Made by a program: the position numbers and the translations under genes. The notes beneath the pieces were generated by a model. The model was not told the DNA's origin. It made no database searches and was given only the letters and a program-made list of their open reading frames with translations. Shown here piece after piece: positions 36,217 through 46,900 of a DNA stretch of 64,000 nt (within the stretch, counting starts at the first letter, position 1; the number at the start of each line of letters is the position of its first letter). Source of the DNA: Microbulbifer sp. ALW1 (GTDB taxonomy: Bacteria > Pseudomonadota > Gammaproteobacteria > Pseudomonadales > Cellvibrionaceae); assembly GCF_009903625.1 (NCBI RefSeq), contig NZ_CP047569.1:4572501-4636500 (forward strand), given 5' to 3'.

Positions 36217-36223
<7 letters not shown>
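33974..36223 (-). CDS. Fused solute-binding protein and MalF-type permease (MalE-MalF fusion)
   Basis: A 749-residue protein uniting two normally separate subunits. Residues 1-23 are a signal peptide and 24 to about 400 form a family 1 extracellular sugar-binding protein (LWHGYRGAERAAFEQLIDDY, then FNQGRAAMVISGPWMLGEI). A membrane segment at about 414-432 follows, and 448-749 are a MalF-like permease with helices and the EAA loop (ELYEVARVEGAGRWFQFRSI). The binding domain is therefore tethered to the periplasmic side of the importer. The GTG start at 36223 overlaps the 3' end of the ATPase gene by seven bases. The reading frame is continuous over the junction and the linker region is charged and hydrophilic, so this looks like a genuine fusion and not a sequencing artefact. 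Confidence 0.92.
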
Positions 36224-37323
<1,100 letters not shown>

Positions 37324-37689
37324 GGGACTCTTTCATCGTCATACTCATCGTCTGATCTTTGATCATTGTTATTTTCGTCGGACGCACTTCAATGGCTCCT
37401 GGCGACTGATCGCCGCACAAGCGGAGAAGGCCGGTCATCAGCCTACCGTATGCGGTAGGCCCACGTCATCCACCTCCCTCGGGACCCGGCACCCGGCGCT
37501 AACAGATCAAACTTTAAACAATTCGTAGTCGCGAACACGCCCAATCACAAGCTGATACCGACCTGTCAGGAAGCCTGAGCCGCCGAAATTCCGCAGCCAA
37601 CTTTCAGTTCTGGGTCTCTGTACTAGATTTAACGAGCGCAGCAGTACCGCGCCCTCAGAAGTCAATAAGTACGCTAAGGACAAAGAGAT
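37324..37689. other. Divergent intergenic region between ABC importer and secretion module
   Basis: These 366 bases contain a perfect 8-bp hairpin at 37441-37460 (GCCTACCG, TATG loop, CGGTAGGC) and the ribosome site AAGGACAAAGAG of the TolC-like gene. No confident promoter or operator was recognised. Confidence 0.45.
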
Positions 37690-39270
37690 ATGCGCCTGGC
37701 TCCCATTGCCACCGTCACGGCTTTTGGCCTGACACTGGCCACCCTGTCAGCCTGTTCGGTGAGACCCGTTGCCATCGACGACGCCACCATCGACCAACGC
37801 GCCAGCAGCGACTGGCAAACCGCCTTTGGCAATCAACAACCCGTCACCGGTCCCATCGACCTCAATGAGGCCATTGCCCGCGCCATCGCCTACAACATGG
37901 ACAACCGCCTGAAACTGATGGAAGCGGTCGTTGCCAATCGCAACCTGCGCCTGGCCCGCTGGGACATGTTGCCGGAAATTGCCGCCAGTGCCGGTTACAA
38001 CCACCGCAACAAACAGCACTTTGCCAGCAGCGAGGACGTCAACGGCAACCAGTCCCTGGCCCAGTCCACCTCCCTCGACAAAACCTACAGCACCGCCGGG
38101 CTGGAACTGTCGTGGAATGTGCTCGACTTCGGCATCAACTACCTGTCCGCCAAACAGGCCGCCGATGGGGTCATGATCGCTGTCGAGCGCCAGCGCAAAC
38201 TGATGCACAACGTCATCATGGACGTGGAATACGCCTTCTGGATGGCCGCTGCCGCCCAGCGTGCGCAGAACCAGTTACCGGGCCTGATCGCACAGACCCG
38301 CAGTGCCCTGGAGAAATCCCGCCAGAGCGCCGAGCGCGGCCTGCGCCAGACCGAGGCCAGCCTTTCCTACCGTCGCGACCTGCTGGATCTGATGCAGCAA
38401 CTGCTGGCGCTGGAAGGCGACATGCACAACGCCAAAATGGAACTGGCCTCGCTGATGGGCTTGCCCCCGGGCAGCGCCTTTACCGTCAGCGCCACACCCA
38501 GCGATGTATTGCGCAGCCCCTTCGCGGAAATGAGCGTACTGGAGCTGGAGCAGTACAGCCTGCGCAACCGCCCGGAGCTGCTGGAGGAAGATTACCGCCA
38601 GCGCATCGCCGCCACCGAAATCCGCAAGGCCTGCCTGCAACTACTGCCCGGGCTGGAATTGCGCAGCGGCTACTTCTACGACGACAACAGCTACCTGCTC
38701 TACAACGACTGGGCCGAAAGCAGCCTGCGCCTGACCTGGGACCTGCTGGGCACCGTAGTGGCCGGGCGGGACCTGGTGGAATACGCCCGGGATAGCGAGC
38801 GCCTCGGCGATGTGCGCCGCGCCGCACTCACCATTGCCGTGCTCACCCAGGTCGACCTGGCGCATAGCCATGTGAAGCGCGCGCAACTCAATCACGGTTA
38901 CGCCATGGAAATGGCGGACATCGACCGCGAGATGGCAAGCCAGTCCCGCGCCCGCTGGCAATCCAGCCAGGGCACCGAACTGGAAAGCATTCACGCCGCG
39001 ACCCAATCCCTGCTCTCCAGTGTTGAACGCGACGTGAGCTATGCCGACTGGCGCAGCGCCAACGGCCGCCTGAGCAATGCAGTGGGCTTCCAGCCGGAAT
39101 TTTATATTGACTACCGCCAACCGCTGGAGGTGATCCAGCAACAAGTGGCCGACATGCGCACCCAGAACGCCAGCATGGAGCTACTGCCCGTTGGCGGCTA
39201 CAACCCGGAAGGGGTGGAAAAGCGCGAGGCGGAAATCCGTGAAGACGGCCAGGCTTCCGCGCACTGGTAA
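37690..39270 (+). CDS. TolC-like outer-membrane efflux/secretion lipoprotein
   Basis: A 526-residue outer-membrane factor. The signal ends in lipobox LSAC (Cys22), so it is lipid-anchored. The rest has the repeated coiled-coil plan of the TolC/OprM family, with internal duplication of long alanine/glutamine-rich helices (for example QNQLPGLIAQTRSALEKSRQ and RAALTIAVLTQVDLAH). It would provide the outer-membrane channel for the adaptors encoded next. The first gene of the plus-strand secretion module; 94 bases separate it from the next ORF. Family is reliable; whether it exports the giant protein at 44 kb is inferred from the gene order. Confidence 0.88.
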   Translation: MRLAPIATVTAFGLTLATLSACSVRPVAIDDATIDQRASSDWQTAFGNQQPVTGPIDLNEAIARAIAYNMDNRLKLMEAVVANRNLRLARWDMLPEIAASAGYNHRNKQHFASSEDVNGNQSLAQSTSLDKTYSTAGLELSWNVLDFGINYLSAKQAADGVMIAVERQRKLMHNVIMDVEYAFWMAAAAQRAQNQLPGLIAQTRSALEKSRQSAERGLRQTEASLSYRRDLLDLMQQLLALEGDMHNAKMELASLMGLPPGSAFTVSATPSDVLRSPFAEMSVLELEQYSLRNRPELLEEDYRQRIAATEIRKACLQLLPGLELRSGYFYDDNSYLLYNDWAESSLRLTWDLLGTVVAGRDLVEYARDSERLGDVRRAALTIAVLTQVDLAHSHVKRAQLNHGYAMEMADIDREMASQSRARWQSSQGTELESIHAATQSLLSSVERDVSYADWRSANGRLSNAVGFQPEFYIDYRQPLEVIQQQVADMRTQNASMELLPVGGYNPEGVEKREAEIREDGQASAHW

Positions 39271-39391
39271 CCGGAAACTGGTGACTGGTAACTAATAGGT
39301 CTCGGAGCGCCAGGGCTTCACCGGATTTCGATCGCGTGTAGTCCCGACCTCCAAGCCAAACCCTGTGGTAGATGTACGCGTGGTACCTGCA

Positions 39392-40219
39392 ATGCAAACT
39401 CAAACTCTGGCCCAAGCGGCACTTGTTCTGGTGTTGGGGCTCACTTCATTCAGTAACGCCGAGGCCGGCGCTGAAACCAGCGCCCCGGCCAAACTCAACG
39501 CCCTCAGCCGGGTACAACTTTCCAGCGAACTCGCCGCCCGACTGACCGAAGTGCGCCTGCGCGCCGGCGACCGCTTTCAACGGGGCGACCTGCTGGCCCG
39601 CTTCGACTGCACCGAGCTCAGGGCCGAACTGGAAGGCGCCGAATCACAACAGGCACTGGCACGCCGGCAACTGGACGCGAACATTTCCCTGCGCCAGCTG
39701 GGCGGCAACATCAGTGAGCTGGAAATGGTGCAGAGCGAAGCGCAGCTGGCGGAAGCCAAAGCCAATGCCAAGGTATTGCGACACCGCAACAGCCACTGCG
39801 AAGTGCGCGCGCCGTTTGACGGTTTTGTGGTGAGCCGCTCGATCGAGCCCCACCAGCGAGTAGAAGTGGGCGCGCCCCTGTTGGAACTGGTGGACAATCG
39901 CGGGCTGGAAGTAGAAGCCATCATTCCCTCCGGCTGGCTGGAAAAACTTACCATCGGTGCGCACTTTGAAGTCACCATCAATGAAACAGGTCGCCAGTAC
40001 AGCGCCGAACTGCAGCGTATAGTGCCGGTGGTTGATCCGGTGACGCGCACCGTCCGGGTCATCGGTACCATCGGGCAGCCGCAGGAAACGGGTGCCAGCG
40101 GATTCAATCCCGCGCTACTGATTTCCGGCATGAGCGGCGAAGCGCGCTTTTCACTGCCGGAAAATGGCGATGACCTGCTTGCCAATGGCGCCGATCCCGC
40201 ATTGAGCGGAGCCAACTGA
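39392..40219 (+). CDS. Periplasmic adaptor protein (HlyD/RND membrane-fusion type)
   Basis: A 275-residue adaptor. It has a signal peptide, a split lipoyl-like domain (VRLRAGDRFQRGDLLARFDC and later HCEVRAPFDGFVVSRSIEPH), a short coiled-coil hairpin between them (about 85-125) and a beta-barrel region (LEVEAIIPSGWLEKL). This is the layout of membrane-fusion proteins that join an inner-membrane unit to a TolC-type channel, though shorter than RND adaptors. The ATG at 39392 directly precedes the signal peptide; a GTG at 39365 would add nine residues. It is one base away from the next gene, so it is co-transcribed with it. Confidence 0.85.
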   Translation: MQTQTLAQAALVLVLGLTSFSNAEAGAETSAPAKLNALSRVQLSSELAARLTEVRLRAGDRFQRGDLLARFDCTELRAELEGAESQQALARRQLDANISLRQLGGNISELEMVQSEAQLAEAKANAKVLRHRNSHCEVRAPFDGFVVSRSIEPHQRVEVGAPLLELVDNRGLEVEAIIPSGWLEKLTIGAHFEVTINETGRQYSAELQRIVPVVDPVTRTVRVIGTIGQPQETGASGFNPALLISGMSGEARFSLPENGDDLLANGADPALSGAN

Positions 40220-40220
40220 C

Positions 40221-41525
40221 GTGGATACCCGGCTGCTGGAAAAGCTCAACCATTTTCTCGCACTGGAGAAAAGACTGCGCGCTGCCACCGATTCACAACA
40301 GATCGCACGTATCGCGTGTAACGACAGCCAATCGCTGTTGCATTTCGATGCCGGTTTATTTTTTTCCGGTCGCGAGCTGAAACTGATCAGTGCCTCCAAT
40401 GTCACCACGGTGGATGCCACCAGCAGCGAGGCACAGCGCTGGCGTCAGCTGGTGCGCAAACATTTTCCCAGCACCGTCCAGCACGGGCTTCTACAGCTGG
40501 AACTCCCCCGGAGCACGGAATCCAGCAAGGATATTCAGCAGCAGACTCTCGCCCTTGTGCCCCTCGGTAGCGGCGGCGATGAGGGCTGCCTGGCACTGCT
40601 GCGCGCGCGCCCACTCTCCGGGCAGGAACAGGAAATCGTGCGGGAAGTCGCCGCGGCCATCACCCAGGCGATACTGGCGCTGCGCGGCACAAAACGGTTT
40701 TCCCTCAGGCGCTGGCTGCGTCGCCGGCCGCTGGTCATCGCCGCGGCGATTACCGCGATCTGCATAATCCCCGTACGCCAAAGCGTGCTTGCGCCGGCAA
40801 CCCTGGCCGCAATTGAACCGCGCATCGTTTCCGCCCGCACCGACGGCGTGATTCGCGAAATCAATATTCACCCCAATGCGACGGTCACGGCGGGCCAGTT
40901 GCTGTTCACACTGGAAGACGCCGAGGTCACCGCAGAAATTGACCGGGTCCAACAAGAGATAGCGCTCTACCAGGAGCGCCTGCGCATGACCCGGCAATAC
41001 AATTTCCAACAGGCTTCTGCCGGCCACAAACTGGCACAGGCAGAAACCGATCTGTCGATTCGCAACCTGGATCTCGATTTTCAAAAATCCCAGCTGGATA
41101 AAACCCGTATCAAGGCCGCCAGTGATGGTGTGGTGATCTATACCGATCCCGCAGAGTGGATCGGTCGCCGCATCCGCGCCGGTGAAAAAGTCATGGAGAT
41201 AGTGCAACCGGCGGCGCGTCAGATTCAGATCGACCTGCCCACGGCCGATGCCATCGCGCTTCCCGAAAACGCCAGCACGGTGTTCTATGCGGAATCCGAC
41301 CCGCTGTCGCCCATTGACGGACAACTGAGCTACCACAGCCTGCTGACTACCGAGGGCGAAAATCTTCCCGCCAGTTACCGCCTGCTCGCCAGTATCCAGC
41401 AGGATCGACCACAGATTCGCATCAACACCCGCGGCCACGCACGTATTTACGGTGCACGGGTGCCTCTTATCTATTACTTACTCCGCCGACCACTGGCCGC
41501 GGCCCGCCGCTGGGCCGGAATTTAG
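40221..41525 (+). CDS. Membrane-bound HlyD-like adaptor with GAF-like N-terminal domain
   Basis: A 434-residue protein. Residues 1 to about 155 are cytoplasmic and resemble a GAF domain (helix, strand pattern FDAGLFF, GDEGCLALLRARPLSGQE, then a helix). A basic stretch (RRWLRRRP) and one membrane helix (about 170-190) follow. The periplasmic part is HlyD-like, with a lipoyl half motif (ARTDGVIREINIHPNATVTAG), a coiled coil (about 235-290) and the second half (IKAASDGVVIYTDPAEWIG). The GTG start lies one base after the previous stop. A sensor-like domain on a secretion adaptor is unusual and might couple export to a cytoplasmic signal. GAF assignment is by pattern only. Confidence 0.8.
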   Translation: MDTRLLEKLNHFLALEKRLRAATDSQQIARIACNDSQSLLHFDAGLFFSGRELKLISASNVTTVDATSSEAQRWRQLVRKHFPSTVQHGLLQLELPRSTESSKDIQQQTLALVPLGSGGDEGCLALLRARPLSGQEQEIVREVAAAITQAILALRGTKRFSLRRWLRRRPLVIAAAITAICIIPVRQSVLAPATLAAIEPRIVSARTDGVIREINIHPNATVTAGQLLFTLEDAEVTAEIDRVQQEIALYQERLRMTRQYNFQQASAGHKLAQAETDLSIRNLDLDFQKSQLDKTRIKAASDGVVIYTDPAEWIGRRIRAGEKVMEIVQPAARQIQIDLPTADAIALPENASTVFYAESDPLSPIDGQLSYHSLLTTEGENLPASYRLLASIQQDRPQIRINTRGHARIYGARVPLIYYLLRRPLAAARRWAGI

Positions 41526-41564
41526 CGGCACCAAAGGAGTACCCGAGAGGTAAGAGGTAAACCA

Positions 41565-43865
41565 TTGCAGTCTTCGCCCTTTATCAGCCCTATTAGCCGG
41601 CAAACCGGCACCTGGCCCGAACTGCGTACAGACCTGCAGTTTCACCGGGTACAGGAAGAGGCTCAGCAACACACCTGGATGCTGTTTGACCCACTGCGCG
41701 GGCAATACCTGGAGCTGGGTGAACTGGAAATTCTGGTATTGCAGCAGTGGCATCTCGGCTGCGAGAAAAAAATTGCCGAGGCGATCGCCCGGGATCACGG
41801 CTGCGGACTTTCTCCCCAGCAGGTTGCCGCGGTGCATCGCTTTGCCGTCGACAACGAGCTGCTACAGACCGACAGCGAAGCGCTGTCACAAAAGCTCTCT
41901 TCCGTCAGTCCGCAGCAACAGCGACTTATGCAATTGCAGCGGGGTATTTTCTGGCGACGCCCGCTATTCACACCCGACCTCAGCAGCCGGCTGTTGTTAC
42001 CCCTGGCCCGCTGCACCGATACCCGCAGCTTCTATGTGCTGCTTGCCGCGATAGCCGTTTTCTGTACCGTCTCAGTGGGACAGCACTGGGCGGAATTCCT
42101 CGCCTACTTTAATGCCAGCTGGAACGCCCTCGGCGCCCTCACTTTTTTCTGTTGTTACCTGCTACTAAGCCTGTTTCACGAACTGGGCCATGCCAGCGTG
42201 GCCAGACTCTACCGGGTGCGCGCCAACAGTATCGGGGTCGGATTGATCGCACTGATGCCCATTATGTTCAGTGAGATTACCGATGCCTGGCGGCTGCCAA
42301 GAAAAGCGCGGTTACATATTTCCGCCGCTGGTGTAATTTTCGAAGCCACGCTCGGGATGGGCGCCGCGGTAGCCTGGTGCCTGCTGGACGATGGTCTGTT
42401 GCGATCGCTGACGTTCTACCTCTTTACCACTTCACTGGTCACCACATTACTCATCAATGCCAATCCATTGATGAAATTTGACGGCTACTACCTGCTGAGT
42501 GATTTCACCCGGGAAAAAAATCTGCAACAGAGTGCTACCAGCACGTTTCGCAACTGGGTCTGGTCACAGCTGCTGCGCGGACAACCGAAACTCGTCGGAC
42601 GTCGCCAGCGCCTGCTGGCTTTGTTCGGCTTCGCCAGCCTGCTATATCGCATTGTGGTATTCGCCACCATCAGCTACGCCGCATACCAATTGCTGTTCAA
42701 GGCCGCAGGCCTCGCTTTGTTTCTGCTGTGTATAGTTTTACTACTGGCTATCCCCACTTATCGAGAAGCGAGCGCATTTTTCAATCACATGAAAAAACAG
42801 CAGGCCCTGCTTCAGGGTAATCCCAAGTCATCGCAACAGGACACTGCCATGGAAAATACTGTTCCGGAGCATTCAACCAGCGAGCAACCGGATAGTGTCC
42901 GCAGCAGTAACCGCAATCGCTTTCAACAACTGAAGCAGACCCTGCAGTTATTGAACCCCCGGGTAACCGGCACCCTGTGCATCTTGTTCGCCCTGCTACT
43001 GATCCCTTTGCCTTGGCCGGTTCAGCTCCCGGCCAGCACTTACTTTGCCAGTCAGCAAAAAGTCATGGCGCCGGCAGGCGCCGTACTGCAATCCCTGGCC
43101 GTGGCGCCAGGCACGGCAGTGAGCGCCGGCAGCGTCATTGCCGAACTGCACGACAATGAATTGGACTACCGTATCGCCCGCACCCGGCAGGAATTGAAAT
43201 TATTGACTCATCGCCAACACAGCGACGGCTTTGCGGAAGAGCTCGATGTACTGGACGGTGTTTATTTACAGGACTTACTCAGCAAGCAACAGTTACTGCG
43301 TGCGCTAGAAACCGAAAAACAGCAGCTGCAGATCATCGCCAGCAGCTCCGGCATCGTCGACTGGATGCTACCGGGGCTGGCACCGGGACAATACCTGGAC
43401 GTCAACCAGCTGTTTATCGCTATCGCCGACCGCAACACCTTGCGGGGCCACGCCTATGGCCAGCCGCAGCAACTCAAGCGCCTGCCACACACGTCATCCG
43501 TGGCGAAACCAACAACCACACTGACCGGCAGGCTTTTTGTCCCCGGCCGTTGGCAGCCGCTGCCTGTCACCGTAAGTCGCGTCGAACAGATCGCGTCGCG
43601 ACGTATTCAGGACCCGGCGCTCAGTTCCGAACACGGCGGCCCACTTCAAGTGCTACCCGATAATCCGGAGCGCAGTGCCGAAGCATTGCACCTGGTCAAT
43701 TTCGAGTTACAGGCTGCCAGTGACACGCCACTGGCGACGGACGACCTGTCCATCGCCCGATCCCAGCGCGCCGGTACCCTGGTGCTGTTCGGTGAACCTG
43801 TCAGCCTTATAAAACTGTTTGTCGACCGGGTAGCCGGTGTAGTGATTCGCGAAAGCGGTGTTTAA
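41565..43865 (+). CDS. M50-type membrane metalloprotease fused to adaptor-like domain
   Basis: A 766-residue integral membrane protein. An N-terminal cytoplasmic winged-helix-like part (about 1-130) precedes a multi-helix core with the zinc protease motif HELGH (205-209) and the third-ligand motif NPLMKFDGYY (Asp306), as in site-2-protease-like M50 enzymes. After more helices, residues about 480-766 contain a membrane segment and a lipoyl/barrel adaptor region (VMAPAGAVLQSLAVAPGTAV, ASSSGIVDWMLPGLAPGQYL). The TTG start at 41565 follows GAGAGGTAAGAGG; no ATG is near. It sits between two adaptors and the giant exported protein, so a role in processing and moving that protein is likely. No ABC ATPase is encoded nearby. 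Confidence 0.87.
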   Translation: MQSSPFISPISRQTGTWPELRTDLQFHRVQEEAQQHTWMLFDPLRGQYLELGELEILVLQQWHLGCEKKIAEAIARDHGCGLSPQQVAAVHRFAVDNELLQTDSEALSQKLSSVSPQQQRLMQLQRGIFWRRPLFTPDLSSRLLLPLARCTDTRSFYVLLAAIAVFCTVSVGQHWAEFLAYFNASWNALGALTFFCCYLLLSLFHELGHASVARLYRVRANSIGVGLIALMPIMFSEITDAWRLPRKARLHISAAGVIFEATLGMGAAVAWCLLDDGLLRSLTFYLFTTSLVTTLLINANPLMKFDGYYLLSDFTREKNLQQSATSTFRNWVWSQLLRGQPKLVGRRQRLLALFGFASLLYRIVVFATISYAAYQLLFKAAGLALFLLCIVLLLAIPTYREASAFFNHMKKQQALLQGNPKSSQQDTAMENTVPEHSTSEQPDSVRSSNRNRFQQLKQTLQLLNPRVTGTLCILFALLLIPLPWPVQLPASTYFASQQKVMAPAGAVLQSLAVAPGTAVSAGSVIAELHDNELDYRIARTRQELKLLTHRQHSDGFAEELDVLDGVYLQDLLSKQQLLRALETEKQQLQIIASSSGIVDWMLPGLAPGQYLDVNQLFIAIADRNTLRGHAYGQPQQLKRLPHTSSVAKPTTTLTGRLFVPGRWQPLPVTVSRVEQIASRRIQDPALSSEHGGPLQVLPDNPERSAEALHLVNFELQAASDTPLATDDLSIARSQRAGTLVLFGEPVSLIKLFVDRVAGVVIRESGV

Positions 43866-43967
43866 ACAACTCTTAAATAGCTATTAAACAACTCTGCAGT
43901 TAACACAGAAATTTCTCGGCCGGCCCGGAAGGCCAGCGCCAGAAAACCACAAGGAAAGAGGTATCCC

Positions 43968-46900
43968 ATGGAACTCAATGAGTTTTCCAGATCATCCCTG
44001 GCCCAGGCGATCAACCAGCAGGGTCGCCAACTCACCAGCCTGCGCCGCGTGCTGGAAAAGCGGGTGCTACTGGATGCTTCCGTGGCGGCGGATATCAGCC
44101 ATTCCGCCAGTGATACTTCAGGCCCGGAAATTGCCGAAAGCGCGGACGCGAAAAACGGGCACGACAATTCCGAGAACAATTCCGACAACAACGGCGGCCA
44201 GGACAGCACTGCAGAAGGGTTTGCGCCGGACGCCGGTCAGCGCCAGGAACTGGTGGTCATCGACCTGCAACTAAACGATGCCCAGGCTCTGATCGATGAC
44301 CTGGTCCAGCAGGCCAGTGAGGTGACCGAGGAGAATGGCATTCTGCAGCTGGCCATCGGCGAGCGCAGTGTCAGCCTGCTGACGCTGGATGCCAGCGATA
44401 GCCTGCAGACGGTGACGGATTTCCTCGCCGACAACGGCCAGACTTTTGATGCCATTCACCTGATCTCCCACGGCGGTGCCGGCGGTATCGACGTGGGCGG
44501 GGAGGAGCTATCCCTGACCAGCCTTGCCGCCACTGACGGCGGCAGCCACAGTACACAGCTGCAAAGCTGGGAAAGTAGCCTGAGCGCAGATGCCGACATT
44601 CTGCTGTACGGCTGTAATACCGGCTACAGCCTTACCGGCGAGCGCTTTATCGATCAGATTGCCAGCCTCACCGGTGCGGATGTAGCGGCCTCCGACGATG
44701 CCACCGGCAGCGCGCTGCGCGGCGGTGACTGGGAGCTGGAGCAACAGAAAGGTGAAGTGGAAACCGATATTGTTTTTTCCAAGCTGCTACAGGGAGCCTG
44801 GGAAGGGTTAATGGTGGCCACGCCGGGTGCCACGGTGGATGCGCCCAGCGAAGATTTCATCAATGAGTCCACGGACATCGGTATCTCTTTTGAGAATGAT
44901 GGTGATACCGTGGGCTATGGTCCCTTTATTGATGTGGTTACCGGCCCGGGGATGACCGTTGACGGCACCAGTGGCCTGAATGGTGCCAATGTCGAAACCT
45001 ATACCTACGAGAACGGGCAGTGGGTCGATAGCGGTGGCAATCCCGTGCTGTTCCATCCGTTCGACTTTAACCAGACTGGCGCTATTCCCCTGCCACCGGG
45101 CGAAGAAGGTTCCACCTGGTATGCGATTCAGCTGCCCTTCGGTTCATACTCTCCCGATCAGCCTTCTTTTGATTTCGATGTATCGGTCATTCTGGATGAA
45201 GCCGCCGGCGCCATGGTTGGCGTGCCTATCCCGGTTTGGGTAAGACCTGGCTTTGCCTACGGCAATGACCCGCTGAACAACCCTGACACCGATCCACCCA
45301 TCGTATCCAACCCCATTGAAACCACGGTCACGCCCACAGTGATCGAAGTGGAAAAAACGGCACAGGATGGCGATGGCGATAACAATTCCATTGGCGATGA
45401 CGGGGAAACGGTTACCGGACCGAGTGAGCCCGTTGTCTGGCGCGTGAATGTGGATATCGCGAATCTCTCCACCGTGGAAAATCTGGTAGTCACCGAAGAG
45501 GTTCCGAACAATTTCTACTACGTTCCCGGAAACGTGGTGGTCACCGATTCCGGTGGCAACCCCCTCAATGTCACCATTACTGAACCGCCAGAGGGGGCGA
45601 ACAACGGTTCAGAACTGATCATCGAGTTTAACGACCCTATTACTGGCACACTCGCCACCAATGATATCGTCATTACCTATACCGGCTATGTGCCCGACGT
45701 GGATGCCAACGGCGATCCCATCGTTATTAATGACGGCGCCAATGATGCAATCCGTAATGAAGTATCTGTTACCGGTGAATATCAAGATCAAACCATCAGT
45801 GACAGTGACGATGCCATCATTACCGCAGTCGCCACGGCGCTGCAAAAAGATGTGGTACTTATTGATGATGTGGGTGGAACAGGTATTACTCCCGGTGACC
45901 GTTTGCAATACACCCTCACTCTAGAGGTGTCGGATTATATTCGCCTGACAGACCTGCTACTGACCGACTCTATTCAAGACGGCCTTGAGATTGACCCGGA
46001 TTCATTTACCTTCGAAATATTTACCAACGGAAATACCTTCGGTCCGGATGCGATTGGTAGCGGCAATTTGTCGGTAACGGAAAACGGCGGCGACGGCAGT
46101 ACCGATGTCAGTATTGACTTATCCCAGGAACTTATCGACCGCGGAATCAGCCCCAATGGCGGACTGAATGGCGACCTGTTCCAGGATACCGCGATCGATG
46201 GCACCACAACCGTCACCATCACTTACGAAGCCACCATTCGCGAAACCTACCTGGCAACCGGGGACGCAGTGAATGTTTACGATGTAATCAACAACCAGGC
46301 CACCGTTAACGGAAGCCTCGGCTCCGCCAACGGCCAGGATGTCAGCAACAGTGGCAATGAAAGTGTGCAGATCGAAGGGGCGGATTCCAGTAAAAGCGTC
46401 TATGCCATTGACGGCAGCACAGATCCCGCAGACCTGACGGATATCGCCGTAGGCCAGACGGTAACCTTTGCCATTGATATCGATTTGGCAACCCTGGACG
46501 ACGCCGGTCTCAGCATCACTGACTACCTGCCGCAGCCGGTATTCGAAGCCATTGCACCGGTATTCTTCGACACGACCGAAGGGGCCAATATCCCTGGCGT
46601 TGGCGAATGGGGCTTCGGCCCGGCCACCGACTTCGCTAACTGGCCAGACGGTTACCTTGACGGTGCCAATGTCACCACCAGCGCCGACTCGGGCAACAAC
46701 TCCATCACCTGGACACTGGATCCGGTAGAGCAACTCTCGTCTGTTGGCGGCCACGTGCAACTGCTGTTTACAGTACAGGTACTGGACCAACCATTTACCG
46801 ACGGACTTTTCCTGACCAATGTGGCTTCGGTCACTGTCAACGGCACCGATGAAACCGTCACCCTGCCTCCAGGGGGCATCCAGATTGAAGTGGTTTCGCC

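Noticed and set aside
37324..37372. Short leader ORF (MSMTMKESLALGQY) overlapping the start of the ABC ATPase gene
   Set aside because: It lies in another frame, has no ribosome site of note and no attenuator-like structure follows.
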